A stretch of DNA of 64,000 nucleotides from Dryomyza anilis (GCA_951804985.1 OX638130.1:36439394-36503393), one strand, 5' to 3'. Counted from the stretch's first letter, positions 1 to 12,819 are shown. The notes: a model not told the origin generated them from the sequence alone. Numbers and translations are program-made.

Positions 1-387
1 GCCAACAACTTTTTGTTTTTGTCAATTATTGTTTGTTTCACTCCCAAGTACATAGCACTTTGTATCTGGCAAGACCTTGAGCCCGCAAAAACAATATGTT
101 TGCAATAAGGTTTGGTTTTTATTCATAATATATGATTATAGTAAAAATCAGTTATTATGATTAACTAAATTATGCGTATGTTTACTCATATTCTATGTAT
201 AATAATTCATAAGTCGCTAGTCATTGGTATAGGTTATGAAATACATTTTGTGATATATTATTCATAATTCATGATTAAAATGTCAGTGCAGTAACGTGAA
301 AATGGGAAAACAAATCCAAATTATGTGGAACAAAGTGAAAATTATCGCATTTGAAAATATAATAAGTCAATGGCCATATATTGAGTG
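1..387. other. AT-rich DNA, nothing recognised
   Basis: No credible reading frame, RNA or repeat structure is visible apart from general AT richness. Confidence 0.5.
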
Positions 388-475
388 TATTATATTGAGA
401 CACGCACAACTCAAATGGTGAGAGAGCTCGGCAGAAGTTCTATACAGGACTGTAGCGCCAATCTATTAATATTAA
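388..475 (+). mobile_element. SINE 3' tail fragment
   Basis: This stretch resembles the last part of the tRNA-derived SINE at 21481-21780: both carry an ACACGCACA word, GAGAGAGCTCGGC or its near equivalent, a GTTCT/GACTGTAG-like stretch and an ATTATTATTA-type tail. The tRNA-like head is absent, so it is a truncated or 5'-deleted copy. Similarity is by eye and diverged. Confidence 0.6.
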
Positions 476-1841
476 TGGGCAAGGAACATTATGGAGAGAA
501 GGACGATTAAAAAAAAATGAAATATACAAAACTTCCATTTATTTGTCTTTTAAATTTCACTTCTTTTTCAAATGAGTTATTTTTCGCTAAATTTACTTAC
601 GTAAATGTTCTATTGCACATTGGGAAAAATTCCAAGTTTATGGCCAAAAACCAACTATATCGACATAAAATAGCAGTCTAATGATAGGTAATGAATCATA
701 GCAGGTATGCATATAATTTTTGTTTACATTAGAATTGTATTTTTCTTATAATTCCTATATAATCAAAGGAACATTAAAAATTAAATAAACGTATATTTAT
801 AATGACAAAATTGTAATATATTCCATATCATTGATATTGAAGATAAGAACAGATACATTCATTAATAATTTGTATTAAATTTGGCTTGGAAGGATACGGC
901 CATGTTGAAGTTAGATATTTCGATTAACTGGCGTGAATTACGTATTTAGAATATTAATATGCAATATGAAACACATGTGATGAATAAATAATCACAATTT
1001 CGACTGTTATGATTAAAAATAATAATTTTAAAATGTATGAATCCTAATCACAATAAATACATAGTGATTTACAGTTTTCTATTGCATTTTTTTTAGTATT
1101 ATACATAATTCATGAATATAACTCGTGAATAAGTCATAATATGAATATAACTCGTAAATAAATCATCAGTAAATAAATCAGTAAATGTCGTATGCAATAT
1201 TTCTCACCTATTTTATTGGATCGGCACGGAAAAACTATGAATATCGTCATTTACAGAATCACTTCGAGTTTTTTTTTAATTTTCACTTCTGTGTGCAAAT
1301 TCGCATTTTCCTACCTTGAGTTACTTATGTAATTAAAACTCAGCATCTACAAAAGTTATTTGAAAAGTGTATAACTTTTTGAGAAACCAATTTAGCTTCA
1401 AAACTTCTTAATTTATTAAATTCTGTTTAAAAAGACATGAGTTATAGGTCATTCTACGACAAAACAATTCAAATTTGAATACATTTTTCAATTTTAAATA
1501 ATCGTTAAAAATAAAGTTGCAAGATAATCCACACATTTTTACAGTTATTAAAAGTAATTCAATTACCTTATCAGAACTTTTGGATTTATCAAAATTTAAC
1601 AAGAAAGAACAATGTTATGATCGAATAAATCATTGTCCTTTAAATAATAAAATGTTTTAACCGTGTCATTCCCACACTATAAATCAAGTAAACTATGAGA
1701 TTTAAAGCTTCTGGATTTTGGTTAATTTTTTTTATGCAAGGGTCAATTGAAATGTTTTGGTCAGTTATTTTAAATTTTTTTCGGACAACTTCATCCATAT
1801 AATTGTTAGCCCTGATTATGAATATTCGTGCCAAATTTCAG
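476..1841. other. AT-rich DNA, no gene recognised
   Basis: Short open frames here have no recognisable domains. Around 1110-1190 there are degenerate short direct repeats of the type ATGAATATAACTCGTAAATAA. Nothing else stands out. Confidence 0.5.
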
Positions 1842-2638
1842 AGATCGAATTTGCACACACACACACACGTGCTTGCACTTCTTCCAATAATACGTACATT
1901 TATTTACGCAGTCTCCGCACTCGTGCATCCAAGTTTTTTTTACAACACAACACGTCGTCACGAGACAGGAATTTTACTATTCTCGGTACCTGCATTGTGC
2001 GTGCTTCGTTATTCAAAAAAACGATCGAAGCCAAGCGCCGAAAACCAAAACTGCAGTTCACCGCCACAAGATATGTGAAGGGGTGTGAAATTAGTGGCAC
2101 AACTGCGTGCAGCAACGGAGACAACACTCACAATTCCGCACACACGCATTTCACAACCAGTCCGGAGTAAATATTATTGTTGTATGAGATGCTTGTGTGG
2201 CGAAATTACAATTACTTTTGATAAAAATACATAAATAATAATGAATAACGAAAAAAAAAATTTTAAATTTGAATAAATTTTAAATAAATTAATTCAATTT
2301 ATTTATTATTTGAAACTTTGAATGAAAAACTAAATAAAGAACGAATGTGCAAATTTAGTTATTTTATTCTGAAAAAATTCAAGAATTATTTTTTGCATAA
2401 AGAATAAATTATTTTATTCTTCTTTTTTTTTATTTAAAATAAATGTATCCCTTTACTGAAATAACACGATGAATAAAAACAGCTTTTAGTTATTTTAATT
2501 CATTTATTAAATAAATCTTCGTTTAGTTTAACAGTCAAAATATTGTTTAAATTATATTCCGAAAAATTGTACCTCTGTTTGGTTAAAATGTTTGGACATA
2601 GGTAGTTTTAAAATGTCATTTGAATAAAAAATTGTAAA
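1842..2638 (+). repeat. Left arm of a long inverted-repeat element
   Basis: Three blocks here recur in reverse complement further right, in mirrored order. The block 1842-1925 (CA-rich, then TTTACGCAGTCTCCGCAC) matches 10340-10435. The block 2110-2215 (CACACACGCATTTCACAACC, TCCGGAGTAA) matches 8900-9005. The block 2225-2490 matches 7950-8190. The mirrored order shows one large foldback or TIR element whose centre now holds LTR-retrotransposon debris. An open frame at 1757-2170 crosses the arm but has no domain and is not called. Confidence 0.7.
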
Positions 2639-3139
2639 TGTTAGCATCCAACAGTCCAATAAGCATGGCTTACTGGGCACATTGGCAAAGCCTGAAGCTA
2701 CCGTGTGTACACTTGATCATTAATAAAACGATTGAAGAAGTCAGAAAACATTTCTATTGGGTTGGATATCAGAAGTCAGTCGCCTATTCGATTCACAGAT
2801 GTAAACAATGTGTATCCGCAAAAAGAAAACCCGTCAAGAGCTGCGGTAAGATGAATCTATACAACGTAGGAGCATATTGCGAACGTACTGCCATGGATGG
2901 TCAAAAGCCGATACCAAAAAATGTTTTGGGTAAGAAGAAAAGTTAAGACCGAGACGAGTTGCATCAATCCTTAAGGCAGAGGATACAAATTCCAAGTAGT
3001 AAGATAAAGTCCAGATACGACTTGAGAGCAAACTCTGAGGGATTTAAGGAAGGAGATCTGTTTATGCTTTGTAGTTGGCCACGAGTGCAATTGTTAAATC
3101 CAAAATTACAAACACACCAGGAAGGACCGTGGAGTGCAG
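2639..3139 (+). pseudogene. Ty3/gypsy integrase fragment (first copy)
   Basis: Decayed 3' part of pol from the same family as the element at 53688-59196. The translation shows the end of the integrase zinc-binding region (INKTIEEVRKHFYWVGYQ, then CKQC), followed by remnants of the integrase C-terminus (KIKSRYDLRANSEGF) that run to the 3' LTR. The catalytic core is almost wholly deleted. The block 2639-3797 is nearly identical to 5673-6803, so it arose by segmental duplication rather than by a second insertion. Not functional. Confidence 0.8.
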
Positions 3140-3581
3140 TGTTACAAAAAGAAGTCATTTTCCCCATAGTGCAAGCATTTAACAACAATAAGTGAGACGC
3201 AAGTCAATTCAACACACTATATAATGTGTTAGCAAGAGACGGAAGATCATTCAGCGCACTGAGCAATGTGCAAGAAAGAGATTTAAGATCAGCACATTGA
3301 AACACATGTGTGCAAATGAGATGCCAATAGCATGCGTCATTCACGAAACGAAAAGTTTGTCGAAATGTGTCGAACTGATGCCTGCGTATATAAGGCCGCC
3401 ACATCTGAGGCACAGCACTTCAGTTGTGATTTGATGGTGAACTAGTGCGTCTCATGAGTGAACATTGTTAAGCTAAATTGTAGAAATTCACCAGTTGATA
3501 TAAGTTATTAATCTTTAAGTTGTTATTTAAATAAATAAATAAAGTTGATTAATACTAGTTGAAATTATAGTTAAAACCAAA
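3140..3581 (+). mobile_element. 3' LTR, truncated (first copy)
   Basis: Begins TGTTACAAAAAGAAG after a GTGGAGTGCAG tract that corresponds to the polypurine tract of the intact relative. It carries the family TATA region (GCGTATATAAGGCCGC) and ends early, after GTTAAAACCAAAT, where other family LTRs continue for about 90 bp to CGTAACA. It is duplicated at 6139-6581. Confidence 0.8.
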
Positions 3582-3796
3582 TTCATTTAAAAAAATCTTT
3601 ATATATCTGTCAATTTTTAATCGATGATCTAAATTTTCTTTACCACATGATAAGAAAATGTAAATCTATCAATTGATATCTCAACTTTAAAAATGCATCA
3701 ATTACTTCTTATAATATTAATCAACAAAGTCGAAATTTAAGTTTTTGATAAAAATGAATTTGGTGGCTTTTCGTTCTACAACGACGATATGTTCTC

Positions 3797-3907
<111 letters not shown>

Positions 3908-3952
3908 TTTTTGTATAACTTTTTGAATAAAAAATTGTAAGAACATACCTAT

Positions 3953-4470
3953 TGTTACGAAAAGATGTAATTTGCCCCAAACGTTCAACAATAATAAATG
4001 AGACGCAAGACAATTCAGCGCCCTAAACAATGTGTTAGAAAGAGATGGAAGATCATTCGGCGCACTGAGCAATGTGCGAGAAAGAAAACACATGAGTGCG
4101 AATGTGATGCCGATAGCATGCGTCATTCACGAAACGAGTAGAAGGTTCTCGAAACAAGTCAAAGCTTGTCGAAACGTGTCGAACTGATGCCTGCGTATAT
4201 AAGGCCGCAGCATCTGAGGCACAGCACTTCAGTTGTGATTTGATAGTGAACTAGTGCGTCTCGTGAGTGAACATTGTTAAGCTAAATTGTAGAAATTCAC
4301 CAGTTGATATAAGTAATTATTCTTTTAGTTGTTATTTAAATAAATAAAGTTAATTAATACTATTTGAAATAATACTAGTTAAAACCAAATATAAGTGTGT
4401 TTTTATTTTGTACACAATCCAGCGATACGAACTCGTAGAATAGTTTTCCGTAGGCTGAATTTTCGTAACA
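3953..4470 (+). mobile_element. 5' LTR of decayed SAP-Gag Ty3/gypsy copy
   Basis: Starts TGTTACGAAAAGATG and ends TTTTCGTAACA, with the family TATA region and AATAAA-type signals inside. It is followed directly by the primer-binding site and gag start, so it is a 5' LTR. It is 518 bp long and matches 53688-54186 along its length. Confidence 0.85.
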
Positions 4471-4489
4471 TTGGTGTCAGAGGTGGGAT
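4471..4489 (+). other. Primer-binding site
   Basis: TGGTGTCAGAGGTGGGAT just after the LTR, one base different from the site in the element at 53.7 kb. Its complement ends CTGACACCA, as expected for a tRNA-Leu-type 3' end (inference from tRNAs that begin GTCAG). Confidence 0.7.
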
Positions 4490-4500
4490 TGTGATATAAA

Positions 4501-5580
4501 ATGGTTAAATTTAATCAACTTAAAGTCGACCAACTTAAGAAGGAGCTGGCGCCTCGTAATCTTGCAACTGCTGGAACGAAAGTAGAGCTTCAGAAACGTC
4601 TAATAAATGAATTTGAGGCAAAAGACATTAATCTCGCAAAGCACGATTTTGAAGTGGAAGCTGCAGCACCGTGAACGAATATTCTGGACACAAAAGGTAA
4701 AGTACAGTCCCAAGCACTTGATAGCAATCAGTTAATCGCTGTTGTGCAGCGGTAGTTTCAGAAAAAGGAAGAAAATTCCATTAAAATGAAGCAGAAACTT
4801 CAGGAAAATTCTGAACAGCTGCAAGAACATTCGAAGCAGCTTCTAGTAGTTTCTAATACACATAATAGAAAAGTAAATAAGCTTGAAGCGTATATGGATG
4901 ACATTCTTGATAAATGCAAAAAATGAAAAATGGTTTCTACAGAAAATACAAGAAGATGTGAGTTTACAAAGTGGACCCTCACTGGATGTTGCCGGTGGTG
5001 TGAAGTTGGAACCGCCGATGTACGATGGAACAACTGCGTTCAGTATTTTTCATCTGCAATTTGAGCCAATGGCTGTAACTAATCGATGGAACAAAGAAGA
5101 CATGGTAGTAGCGCTTATTGTGGCCTTCCGAAAAGTGACATTAACAGTTATTCAGCGATCATGGGTGCACTGAAACGAAAATATGGCAGTGACCACATGA
5201 CACCGATTTACAAAATACAGCTGTAGTTCCGAAGGCAAAATAATGGCGAATCGTTACAGGAATATGCTACGGATGTCGAGAGACTTGCACATTTGGCGAA
5301 TTCCGATTCAGCGTGTGATTTCTTGGAAATGTGCAAGACAAATTCAAAACAAAACGTGCAGCAATGACTATGCCAAAGGCGACATTTATGGAAACGGTCA
5401 CCACAGCGCTTACGCAGGAGATAGCGAGTCGTGAGATGATCCCAATAACACCAATTGCCATCTTGGAAATTCTGGCACTGTGTCGGCACGAGTGTGTACA
5501 ATGAAATTCGGAGAGTGCCGGAGAGAAGAAGAAAAAACAAACATAATTTACATTCATTCATTGGGTGTCGTGCCAGATTA
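4501..5580 (+). pseudogene. gag pseudogene, SAP-domain Ty3/gypsy family
   Basis: The ATG at 4501 opens a frame equivalent to the Gag at 54217. Its N-terminus is the same SAP-like helix-turn-helix (LKVDQLKKEL, NLATAGTKVELQKR). An in-frame TGA comes about 57 codons in and a TAG about 27 codons later. The coiled-coil stretch (KMKQKLQENSEQLQEHSKQ) and the central Gag domain (PPMYDGTTAF, LQFEPMAVTNRWN) follow in shifted frames. The rest, 5210-5580, is heavily frame-shifted. RT and RNase H are deleted and the sequence jumps into integrase. Not functional. Confidence 0.8.
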
Positions 5581-5602
5581 TGGAGTCTAGAGCAAATACG
5601 AA

Positions 5603-6138
5603 ATGATCAAAAGAAGGACCCCGACATCCATTAGGACGTTCAAGGAACAACAAAGAAAACCATTATGGGAAGTGTTAGCATCCAACAGTCCAATAAGCAT
5701 GGCTTACTGGGCACAGTGGCAAAGCCTGAAGCTACCGTGTGTACACTTGAGCATTAATAAAACGATTGAAGAAGTCAGAAAACATTTCTATTGGGTTGGA
5801 TATCAGAAGTCAGTCGCCTATTCGATTCACAGATGGACGCAATGTGTATCCGCAAAAAGAAAACCCGTCAGGAGTTGCGGTAAGATGAATCAATACAACG
5901 TAGGAGCATATTGCGAACGTACTGCCATGGATGGCCAAAGCCGATACCAAAAAATGTTTTGAGTAAGAAGAAAAGTGAAGACAGAGGATACAAATTCCAA
6001 GTAGTAAGATAAAGTCCAGATTGAGAGCAAACTCTGAGGGATTTAAGGAAGGAGATCTGGTTATGCTTTGTAGTTGGCCACGAGTGCAATTGTTAAATCC
6101 AAAATTACAAACACACCAGGAAGGACCGTGGAGTGCAG
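5603..6138 (+). pseudogene. Ty3/gypsy integrase fragment (second copy)
   Basis: Contains FKEQQRKPLWE, then MAYWAQWQSLKL, the integrase zinc-binding part (INKTIEEVRKHFYWVGYQ, then a degraded second Cys pair) and the start of the core (RTAMDGQ, which keeps the Asp that is Tyr in the copy at 57790). The catalytic core is then deleted and the C-terminal remnant leads to the LTR at 6139. From 5673 on it duplicates 2639-3139. Confidence 0.8.
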
Positions 6139-6529
6139 TGTTACAAAAAGAAGTAATTTTCCCTATAGTGCAAGCATTTAACAATAATAAGTGAGACGCA
6201 TGTTAATTCAACACACTATATAATGTGTTAGCAAGAGACGGAAGATCATTCAGCGCACTGAGCAATGTGCAAGAAAGAGATTTAAGATCAGCACATTGAA
6301 ACACATGTGTGCAAATGAGATGCCAATAGCATGCGTCATTCACGAAACGAAAAGCTTGTCGAAATGTGTCGAACTGATGCCTGCGTATATAAGGCCGCCA
6401 CATCTGAGGCACAGCACTTCAGTTGTGATTTGATGGTGAACTAGTGCGTCTCATGAGTGAACATTGTTAAGCTAAATTGTAGAAATTCACCAGTTGATAT
6501 AAGTTATTATTCTTTAAGTTGTTATTTAA

Positions 6530-7375
<846 letters not shown>

Positions 7376-7428
7376 AAATGAATTTGGTGGCTTTTCGTTC
7401 TACAACGACGATATGTTCTCAAAAATTG

Positions 7429-7482
<54 letters not shown>

Positions 7483-7497
7483 TATATATATATATAT

Positions 7498-7542
<45 letters not shown>

Positions 7543-7563
7543 TATAAATATATATATATATAA
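7376..7563 (+). repeat. Third direct copy of flank plus (TA)n
   Basis: Just outside the palindrome the same flank restarts in direct orientation (GAATTTGGTGGCTTTTCG to TCTCAAAAATTG) and runs into another interrupted (TA)n tract at 7434-7563. Confidence 0.9.
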
Positions 7564-7577
7564 AATGTTTTTTAAGT

Positions 7578-7793
7578 TCAACATTTTAAAAGTTCATCTT
7601 TACTTAAACTTGTTTTAATATTAATTATTTTATGTATTATTTGCATATTTGGCTCATTCTCAATATAAATATCGATATTATGTACGGTTTTATAGTGGCG
7701 TTGGATTGGAAATTTCCATTTACCGACGAATTTTTTTAAACAAATGTTGCATGTAGATTTCATTTTAACATCGTCATACCTCACAAATTGCAA
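7578..7793 (-). CDS. Short zinc-finger frame, possible transposase N-terminus
   Basis: A 71-codon minus-strand frame with [20 protein letters not shown] followed by KTVH, a CX2C...HX4H finger of the general kind found at the N-terminus of hAT/ZBED-like transposases. It ends at a stop at 7578, just before the (TA)n tract, so it may be the broken 5' end of a longer gene. It lies between the arms of the large inverted-repeat element (1842-2638 and 7890-10440), which would suit that element's own transposase. The family assignment is inference from one finger; it could be a chance frame. Confidence 0.35.
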   Translation of the reverse strand: MQFVRYDDVKMKSTCNICLKKFVGKWKFPIQRHYKTVHNIDIYIENEPNMQIIHKIINIKTSLSKDELLKC

Positions 7794-8239
7794 AAAATCA
7801 CTAATGTTTCGAAATATTTTAATTAATTTTTAAATAAAAACCAAACCTTTCAAAATCACGAATGACAATGACCTATCATTTAAAATATGAACGACGTGCA
7901 ACTATTGCGATATTTCCAAAACGATATTTATGCGATATTTTATTCATCCTGTTATATTAGTGAAGGGATATTTTTTAAATAATAATAAACTGATGAATAA
8001 ATATTGAATTTTTTCAGAATAAAATAATTAAATTTGTGCATTCGTTATTTATTTAGCTTTTCATTCAAAAATTCTGAATAACAAATAAATTTAATTAATT
8101 TATTTAAAATTTATTCAAATTTAAACAATTTGTATACGTTATTCATTAATTTTTTTGTATTTTAATGAAAAAGTAATTATAATTTCACGTATATTTATTT
8201 TGCTGTTCAAAAAACAAATAAATAATATATATTTTCTTA

Positions 8240-8766
8240 GGGCCATTTTTTCAGTGATAGTTAAACTTTGTTTGTGGTTTAAACTTCGTTTAAAATCAAA
8301 ATCGATTTTTTCAGTGAACTTCAACCGTCGTTTAAACTTAGTTTAAACGACCGATGCTGATGGTTGAAACTACGTTTAAACTTTCAAAGTTTTTGATATG
8401 AATTTTTTTCACAACACTTCAATATTTTCTGTCGCTGCGCTGTTTCACAAATTATTATTAATTTTTGTATTTTTGCACACTATGCACTTCAGTTGCCCGA
8501 TCTCTTGTTTAAATTTAAAAATACATTAATTTTATTTTTCTGAAACAATTTTTTATTTATTTAATTTTGAATGACATTTATCAGAAGTCAATATCGAGAG
8601 AATTATTTGTCTTTTGCCTGTGGTGGCATAAGTATTGTCTTGATCTGTGTTTATTGTAAACTATCACTGAAAAACTGCTAACAAAATTTAACGACGTTTA
8701 ATTTAAAGAGAAGATTAATTAAACGGAGTTTAAACTACGTTTAAACGAGCACAGAAAAACTGGCCC
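8240..8766. mobile_element. PIF/Harbinger-like MITE, 527 bp
   Basis: Ends are GGGCCATTTTTTCAGTG and, read inward from the right, GGGCCAGTTTTTCTGTG, an imperfect TIR. The flanks are TTA on both sides (8237-8239 and 8767-8769), the 3-bp duplication expected for PIF/Harbinger. The interior is non-coding and rich in GTTTAAAC palindromes. The matching left arm of the host element lacks it, which agrees with a later insertion. Confidence 0.75.
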
Positions 8767-9218
8767 TTAATTTATAATAAATCAAAAACTTCGAATACAA
8801 ATATATTTGAATATTGCCGAACGTTTGTGTCTAATAGATAATTTTACATAAAAACTATTATGTTATATAAAATGCGCAGTCTATTCATATCAGTACTGTA
8901 CTGTTTCGCCACACAAGCGAATCATACAACAATAATAATTACTCCGGACTGGTTGTGAAATGCGTGTGTGCAGAATTGTGAGGGTTGTCTCCGCTGCTAC
9001 AAATATTGAAAAAAAAGACTGGTTCGGAGTATGTAAAAGTACAAAAAGTTAAAAAATCGCTGCTAAAAGGTATTTTTTGTGAGTATCAAAATCGATTAAT
9101 GAAAGAAACTATGTTTCACACTAATTAGACAAAAGAACTGAATATTTTCAGTAGAATAAACTGTGTCCTTTTTCAAACATGATATCATTGTAAAATGAGT
9201 AGTTTCAAAATGTCCCTT

Positions 9219-9356
9219 TTTATACCCTACACCTATGAGGTACAGGGTATATTAACTTTGTGCATATATTGTAACGCCCCTTAGGAGGCGTGTCCGGTAT
9301 GGAAAAGTATATATATTCTTGATCAGCATCACTACCCGAGTCCGTTTAGCCATGTC

Positions 9357-9389
<33 letters not shown>

Positions 9390-10053
9390 TGCTGTCTTGC
9401 TGTCTTGCTGTCTTGCTGTCCGAATACAGAATAACTTGAGAAATACTGATCAGAATGCGATAAAATTTCGTCTCAATATATTTTAGCCAAAAGTAGGAAC
9501 TGAGTTTGAAAATGAGCCAAATCGGTCAACGGACACGCCCACCTCCCATACAAGTCACTTTTAAATAACTCTTTCGAAATTAATAACTCGAAAAGTATTC
9601 AAGGTATAGTTATAAAATTTAAAACGTATTGTTAGAATTTACCTAAAAATATGTGGTCCAAAAATGGGCGTGATCCGCCCACTTTTTTTTTTCATTATTT
9701 CCCGGGTTTTCATAGTGGAAATTTGATCCGTAGATTATTAAAATCAAATCTATGAAATATTAGTCTTACAAAATTTTAAATATAGGCGTGGTCCGCCCAA
9801 TTATATTTTTCAACTTTTTTTTTAGTTTTTTATACTTTATATAAATTTTTTAATTTATGGGGATATAAGACGTAAATTCTGAGGGTGGGGAGGTTCAGCA
9901 TAATTAAAAATTTAAAATTAAGGTATACAATTAAATATTCCTCACTAATATATACACCAAAGGTGTAGGGTATTCCATAGTCGGGCCCGACCGACTATAA
10001 AAATCCGCCCCATGTGACCGAACTTACCCATGTGACCTAACTTTCCCAACTCG
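9219..10053 (+). mobile_element. INE-1/mini-me-like repeat, subfamily 1
   Basis: Starts TTTATACCCTACACC, then GTAACGCCCCTTAGGAGGCG, the TATATATTCTTGATCAGCAT core and a GTCTGTCTG microsatellite followed by four GTCTTGCT units. The 3' part has GTAGGGTATTCCATAGTCGG, and the end is CTTTCCCAACTCG. This arrangement of TA and GTCY proto-microsatellites is that of the dipteran mini-me/INE-1 class, generally regarded as Helitron-related. Non-coding. Confidence 0.75.
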
Positions 10054-10460
10054 TTTATTAAATGAAAATGTTTTTACTGAAAATGCATAAAAATATCAAC
10101 ATTTTTAGGTTTTGACATGGATCCCGAATATATGATATTTACATTAAAGTGGATAACAAATCAATATTAAAGTACTTCAGGAAACTTAAACGGGATTATT
10201 TAAGTGCCCAATCCGCAAAATTATTCAAAAAGTGAGGCACTTAACCAAAGAGTTTCTAATCAATTAAAATAAAATTTAGCCATTTTTAGCCATTTTTTTG
10301 AGAAATTTTAGCCACATTTGGCCGTTGGGTGATGGCAACACTGGTGCGGAGACTGCGTAAATAAATGTACGTAACATTGAAAGAAGATAGGTGACTTGTG
10401 CGTGTGCTCTCACACGTGCATTTGCGATATCTATATAGTACGAATAGACAAGACGGAAAA

Positions 10461-10805
10461 TTAAAAAAAAACACAAAATAAAAAAACGACTAATTTTATG
10501 AATTTTTGAGCCTTTTTAAACGAGCGCAAAATATATAGAACGGCGCAATAGGTTCAAAAAAGCATAAAATTAGAAATGCAGATATTTTACAAAATTTTTG
10601 CGCCATTACAGAAGGGCGCAAAATATAGATAAAGGCGCAACATTTTCAAAAAAAAAAACACAAAATAAAAAAATTGAGTAATTTTCAGAATTTTAGCGCC
10701 TTTTTAAAGGATAATATTGGAAATGCGCCTAATTTACAATATTATTGCGCCTCTACAGAAGGGCGCAAAATGTAGAGAAAGGCGCAAAATTTTCAAAAAC
10801 TCAAA
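10461..10805 (+). repeat. Two ~187-bp tandem units rich in GGCGCAAAAT
   Basis: The landmark ACACAAAATAAAAAAA occurs at 10471 and 10658. Within each unit the words GCGCAAAATATAGA, AAGGCGCAA and their complement TTGCGCC alternate, so the block also has local inverted symmetry. No coding potential. Confidence 0.7.
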
Positions 10806-11507
10806 AGTTTTTTCTCCTTTTATAAATAGGCGTCTTTTTCATTTTGTGTTTGTTTTGAAAAGTTTGTAAAGACTCAAAAAAGTTTTGCGCTGTTTTAATT
10901 TTAATTTTGATTGTTATTTGAATAGTTTTAATTTCATTATTTCTGAAAAATCTCCGAAAAAATGCTATCTGTACAAAACACTAAAACGTCCCCGTAAAAC
11001 AAAAATAAACCAATCCAAAAAATAACAGCAGGACACCATCACATATGACTACATTTTTGCAAACTTTGAATAAAATTGGAGATATATTATTAGGTGAGAA
11101 ATAATTCGATTTGTTACTTTAAAAGCCATTTTCTAAAATCGCAAAATTTCACATATGCGCTGTCAATTTTAATTGTTGTGAGCATGGTTATGACCAGTCT
11201 TTATACTAAATGTGATTTGAAAGGGAACAATGTGGAATAACTTACTAATACCTGTTTGAATTTCAAACATTACAACTTAAATACGGTTTTAATACTGACA
11301 TATTAAATAATGATTTTAACCCAAACTAAATCATTAACATAAAAATGCCAATACTACAAATTAAACATATTTAAGGACTTAAAAAGTTTGCATTCTTAAA
11401 AATTGAAAAACATTACAACTTGTAAAGCATAGAGCTTGTGATCTTTAGACACGAATACATGCAGTAAACAGTAAAATGTTATATAAATATCGCCATCCCT
11501 GATAAGA
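10806..11507. other. AT-rich DNA, no gene recognised
   Basis: No frame with a recognisable domain, no TIRs and no obvious repeat relation to the rest of the window. Confidence 0.45.
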
Positions 11508-11642
11508 CAGTGCAGGAAAAAATACGATCTTACGATTTGATAACGATTTTAGGGTAACGTGGAGTCGCTGATCTCGAATCTGAAGTCCGTTTTGCCTCAC
11601 CAGCTCTGGGTTCTACACAATTTCGGGTCAAATATGAACAAT

Positions 11643-11984
11643 CAGGGCCGTGCGCACGGGGGGTTGGAATACTATTTTTATTACGATTAAACCAATTTAT
11701 TTGGACCCTAACTAGGTAACATTCCGTGTGATGTGAAACAGGGCTATAAAAAATGGCCAACCGGGACCTAGTGACTGTTCAAAAGTTCCTGAAGGAAACG
11801 CCGTTATAAATAGATCGTACACCCGATATCTTCTTACCTAGTTTAAGCTTCGTCAAATACCGATTTTCTGAAATAATGACATGATATGTTCATGAGCATG
11901 GCCACACAGAAGTCTACATTTCATACCCCCTTTAATATGGAGTTAGCTAAAACCTCCCCTGAGCAAATCCTGCGCACGGCCCTG
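11643..11984. mobile_element. hAT-type MITE, 342 bp
   Basis: Terminal inverted repeats CAGGGCCGTGCGCA at the left and TGCGCACGGCCCTG at the right, flanked by a perfect 8-bp duplication TGAACAAT (11635-11642 and 11985-11992). An 8-bp TSD and CAGGG-type ends are diagnostic of hAT. No transposase, so non-autonomous. Confidence 0.9.
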
Positions 11985-11994
11985 TGAACAATTA

Positions 11995-12790
11995 GGGTGT
12001 TTAAAGAGAGTACAAAAAATAATTTAATTTCAAAAGATACAGGTTTGGTTTCTTCAGCAATAATGTTTATCATGAACAGGCGCATTTTTTTACTTGGGCA
12101 CCATCGTTCCAACGGTTTTCCATACGGTTTTTCGAATTATAACCCTGCTTATTACAAATTTTTACATACCGCGTGAACGTTTGTGAAAACTATTATACGC
12201 TCTTCGGCAAATATGTTCCCCATAAAAAATGAGATTAGGTCCTTAAATAACAAAATTGACTCAGATCCACACATTTAACAGAATAATAAAAAAACAATAC
12301 ATTTTGTATTTTTTTTATTTTTGTGAAATGTGCATGCCACATTTCATAACAATTTTAAAAAGCTTAAATAAGAGTTATATATTCTTATGGATTAAGACAT
12401 TCTAAAAACATTGGCATATTCAATTTTTTTCGTAAACGTCCTGTTTCAAGGATATTGTCAGTCAAATATACAAAATTAGGGTGATTAAAGATTGTACATA
12501 TTTTTTTATTTTAAAGGATACAGATATGGTGTTTTTAGCAATATTTTTTATCACGAATAAGCAGTATTATTTAACTTTGACACCATCATCCTAACTCTAT
12601 CCCATAACCTTCATTTTGTTTTAACCCTACTAATTACAAATTTGGACATTCCCCGTGAACTCTTGAGAATACTGTCATACTCTTTTTGGCAAAAATGTTC
12701 CCCAAAAACAATGAGATGAGGCCCTCAAACAACAAAATCGTCTCAGATTCAGCCATTAAACAGAATGATAAAAAAACCATAAATTTTGTA
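11995..12790 (+). repeat. Tandem arm units of the foldback element
   Basis: 11995-12300 and 12475-12790 are diverged direct copies: TTAGGGTG, AAGATACAGGTTTGG versus AGGATACAGATATGG, then the ATGTTCCCCA and AATGAGAT landmarks. A third related unit lies inverted at 14340-14650. Arms made of tandem units are typical of foldback elements. Confidence 0.7.
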
Positions 12791-12819
12791 TTTTGTTTAT
12801 TACTTTGTGTGTTTATTAT

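Larger units (their letters stand above)
7890..10440 (-). repeat. Right arm of the long inverted-repeat element
   Basis: Mirror of 1842-2638. The matching blocks are 7950-8190, 8895-9010 and 10335-10435, and the gaps between them hold later insertions (MITE 8240-8766, mini-me 9219-10053) and diverged DNA. The first block contains GAATTTTTTCAGAATAAAAT and the reverse complement of the left-arm landmarks. The last ends near TGCGGAGACTGCGTAAATAA. Exact ends and TSD were not resolved. Confidence 0.65.

Noticed and set aside
1757..2170. 137-codon frame
   Set aside because: It spans the edge and arm of a large inverted repeat, contains no domain, and the mirrored arm does not keep the frame.
5243..5561. 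Three overlapping frames of 63-117 codons
   Set aside because: Out-of-frame shadows of the decayed gag at 4501-5580.
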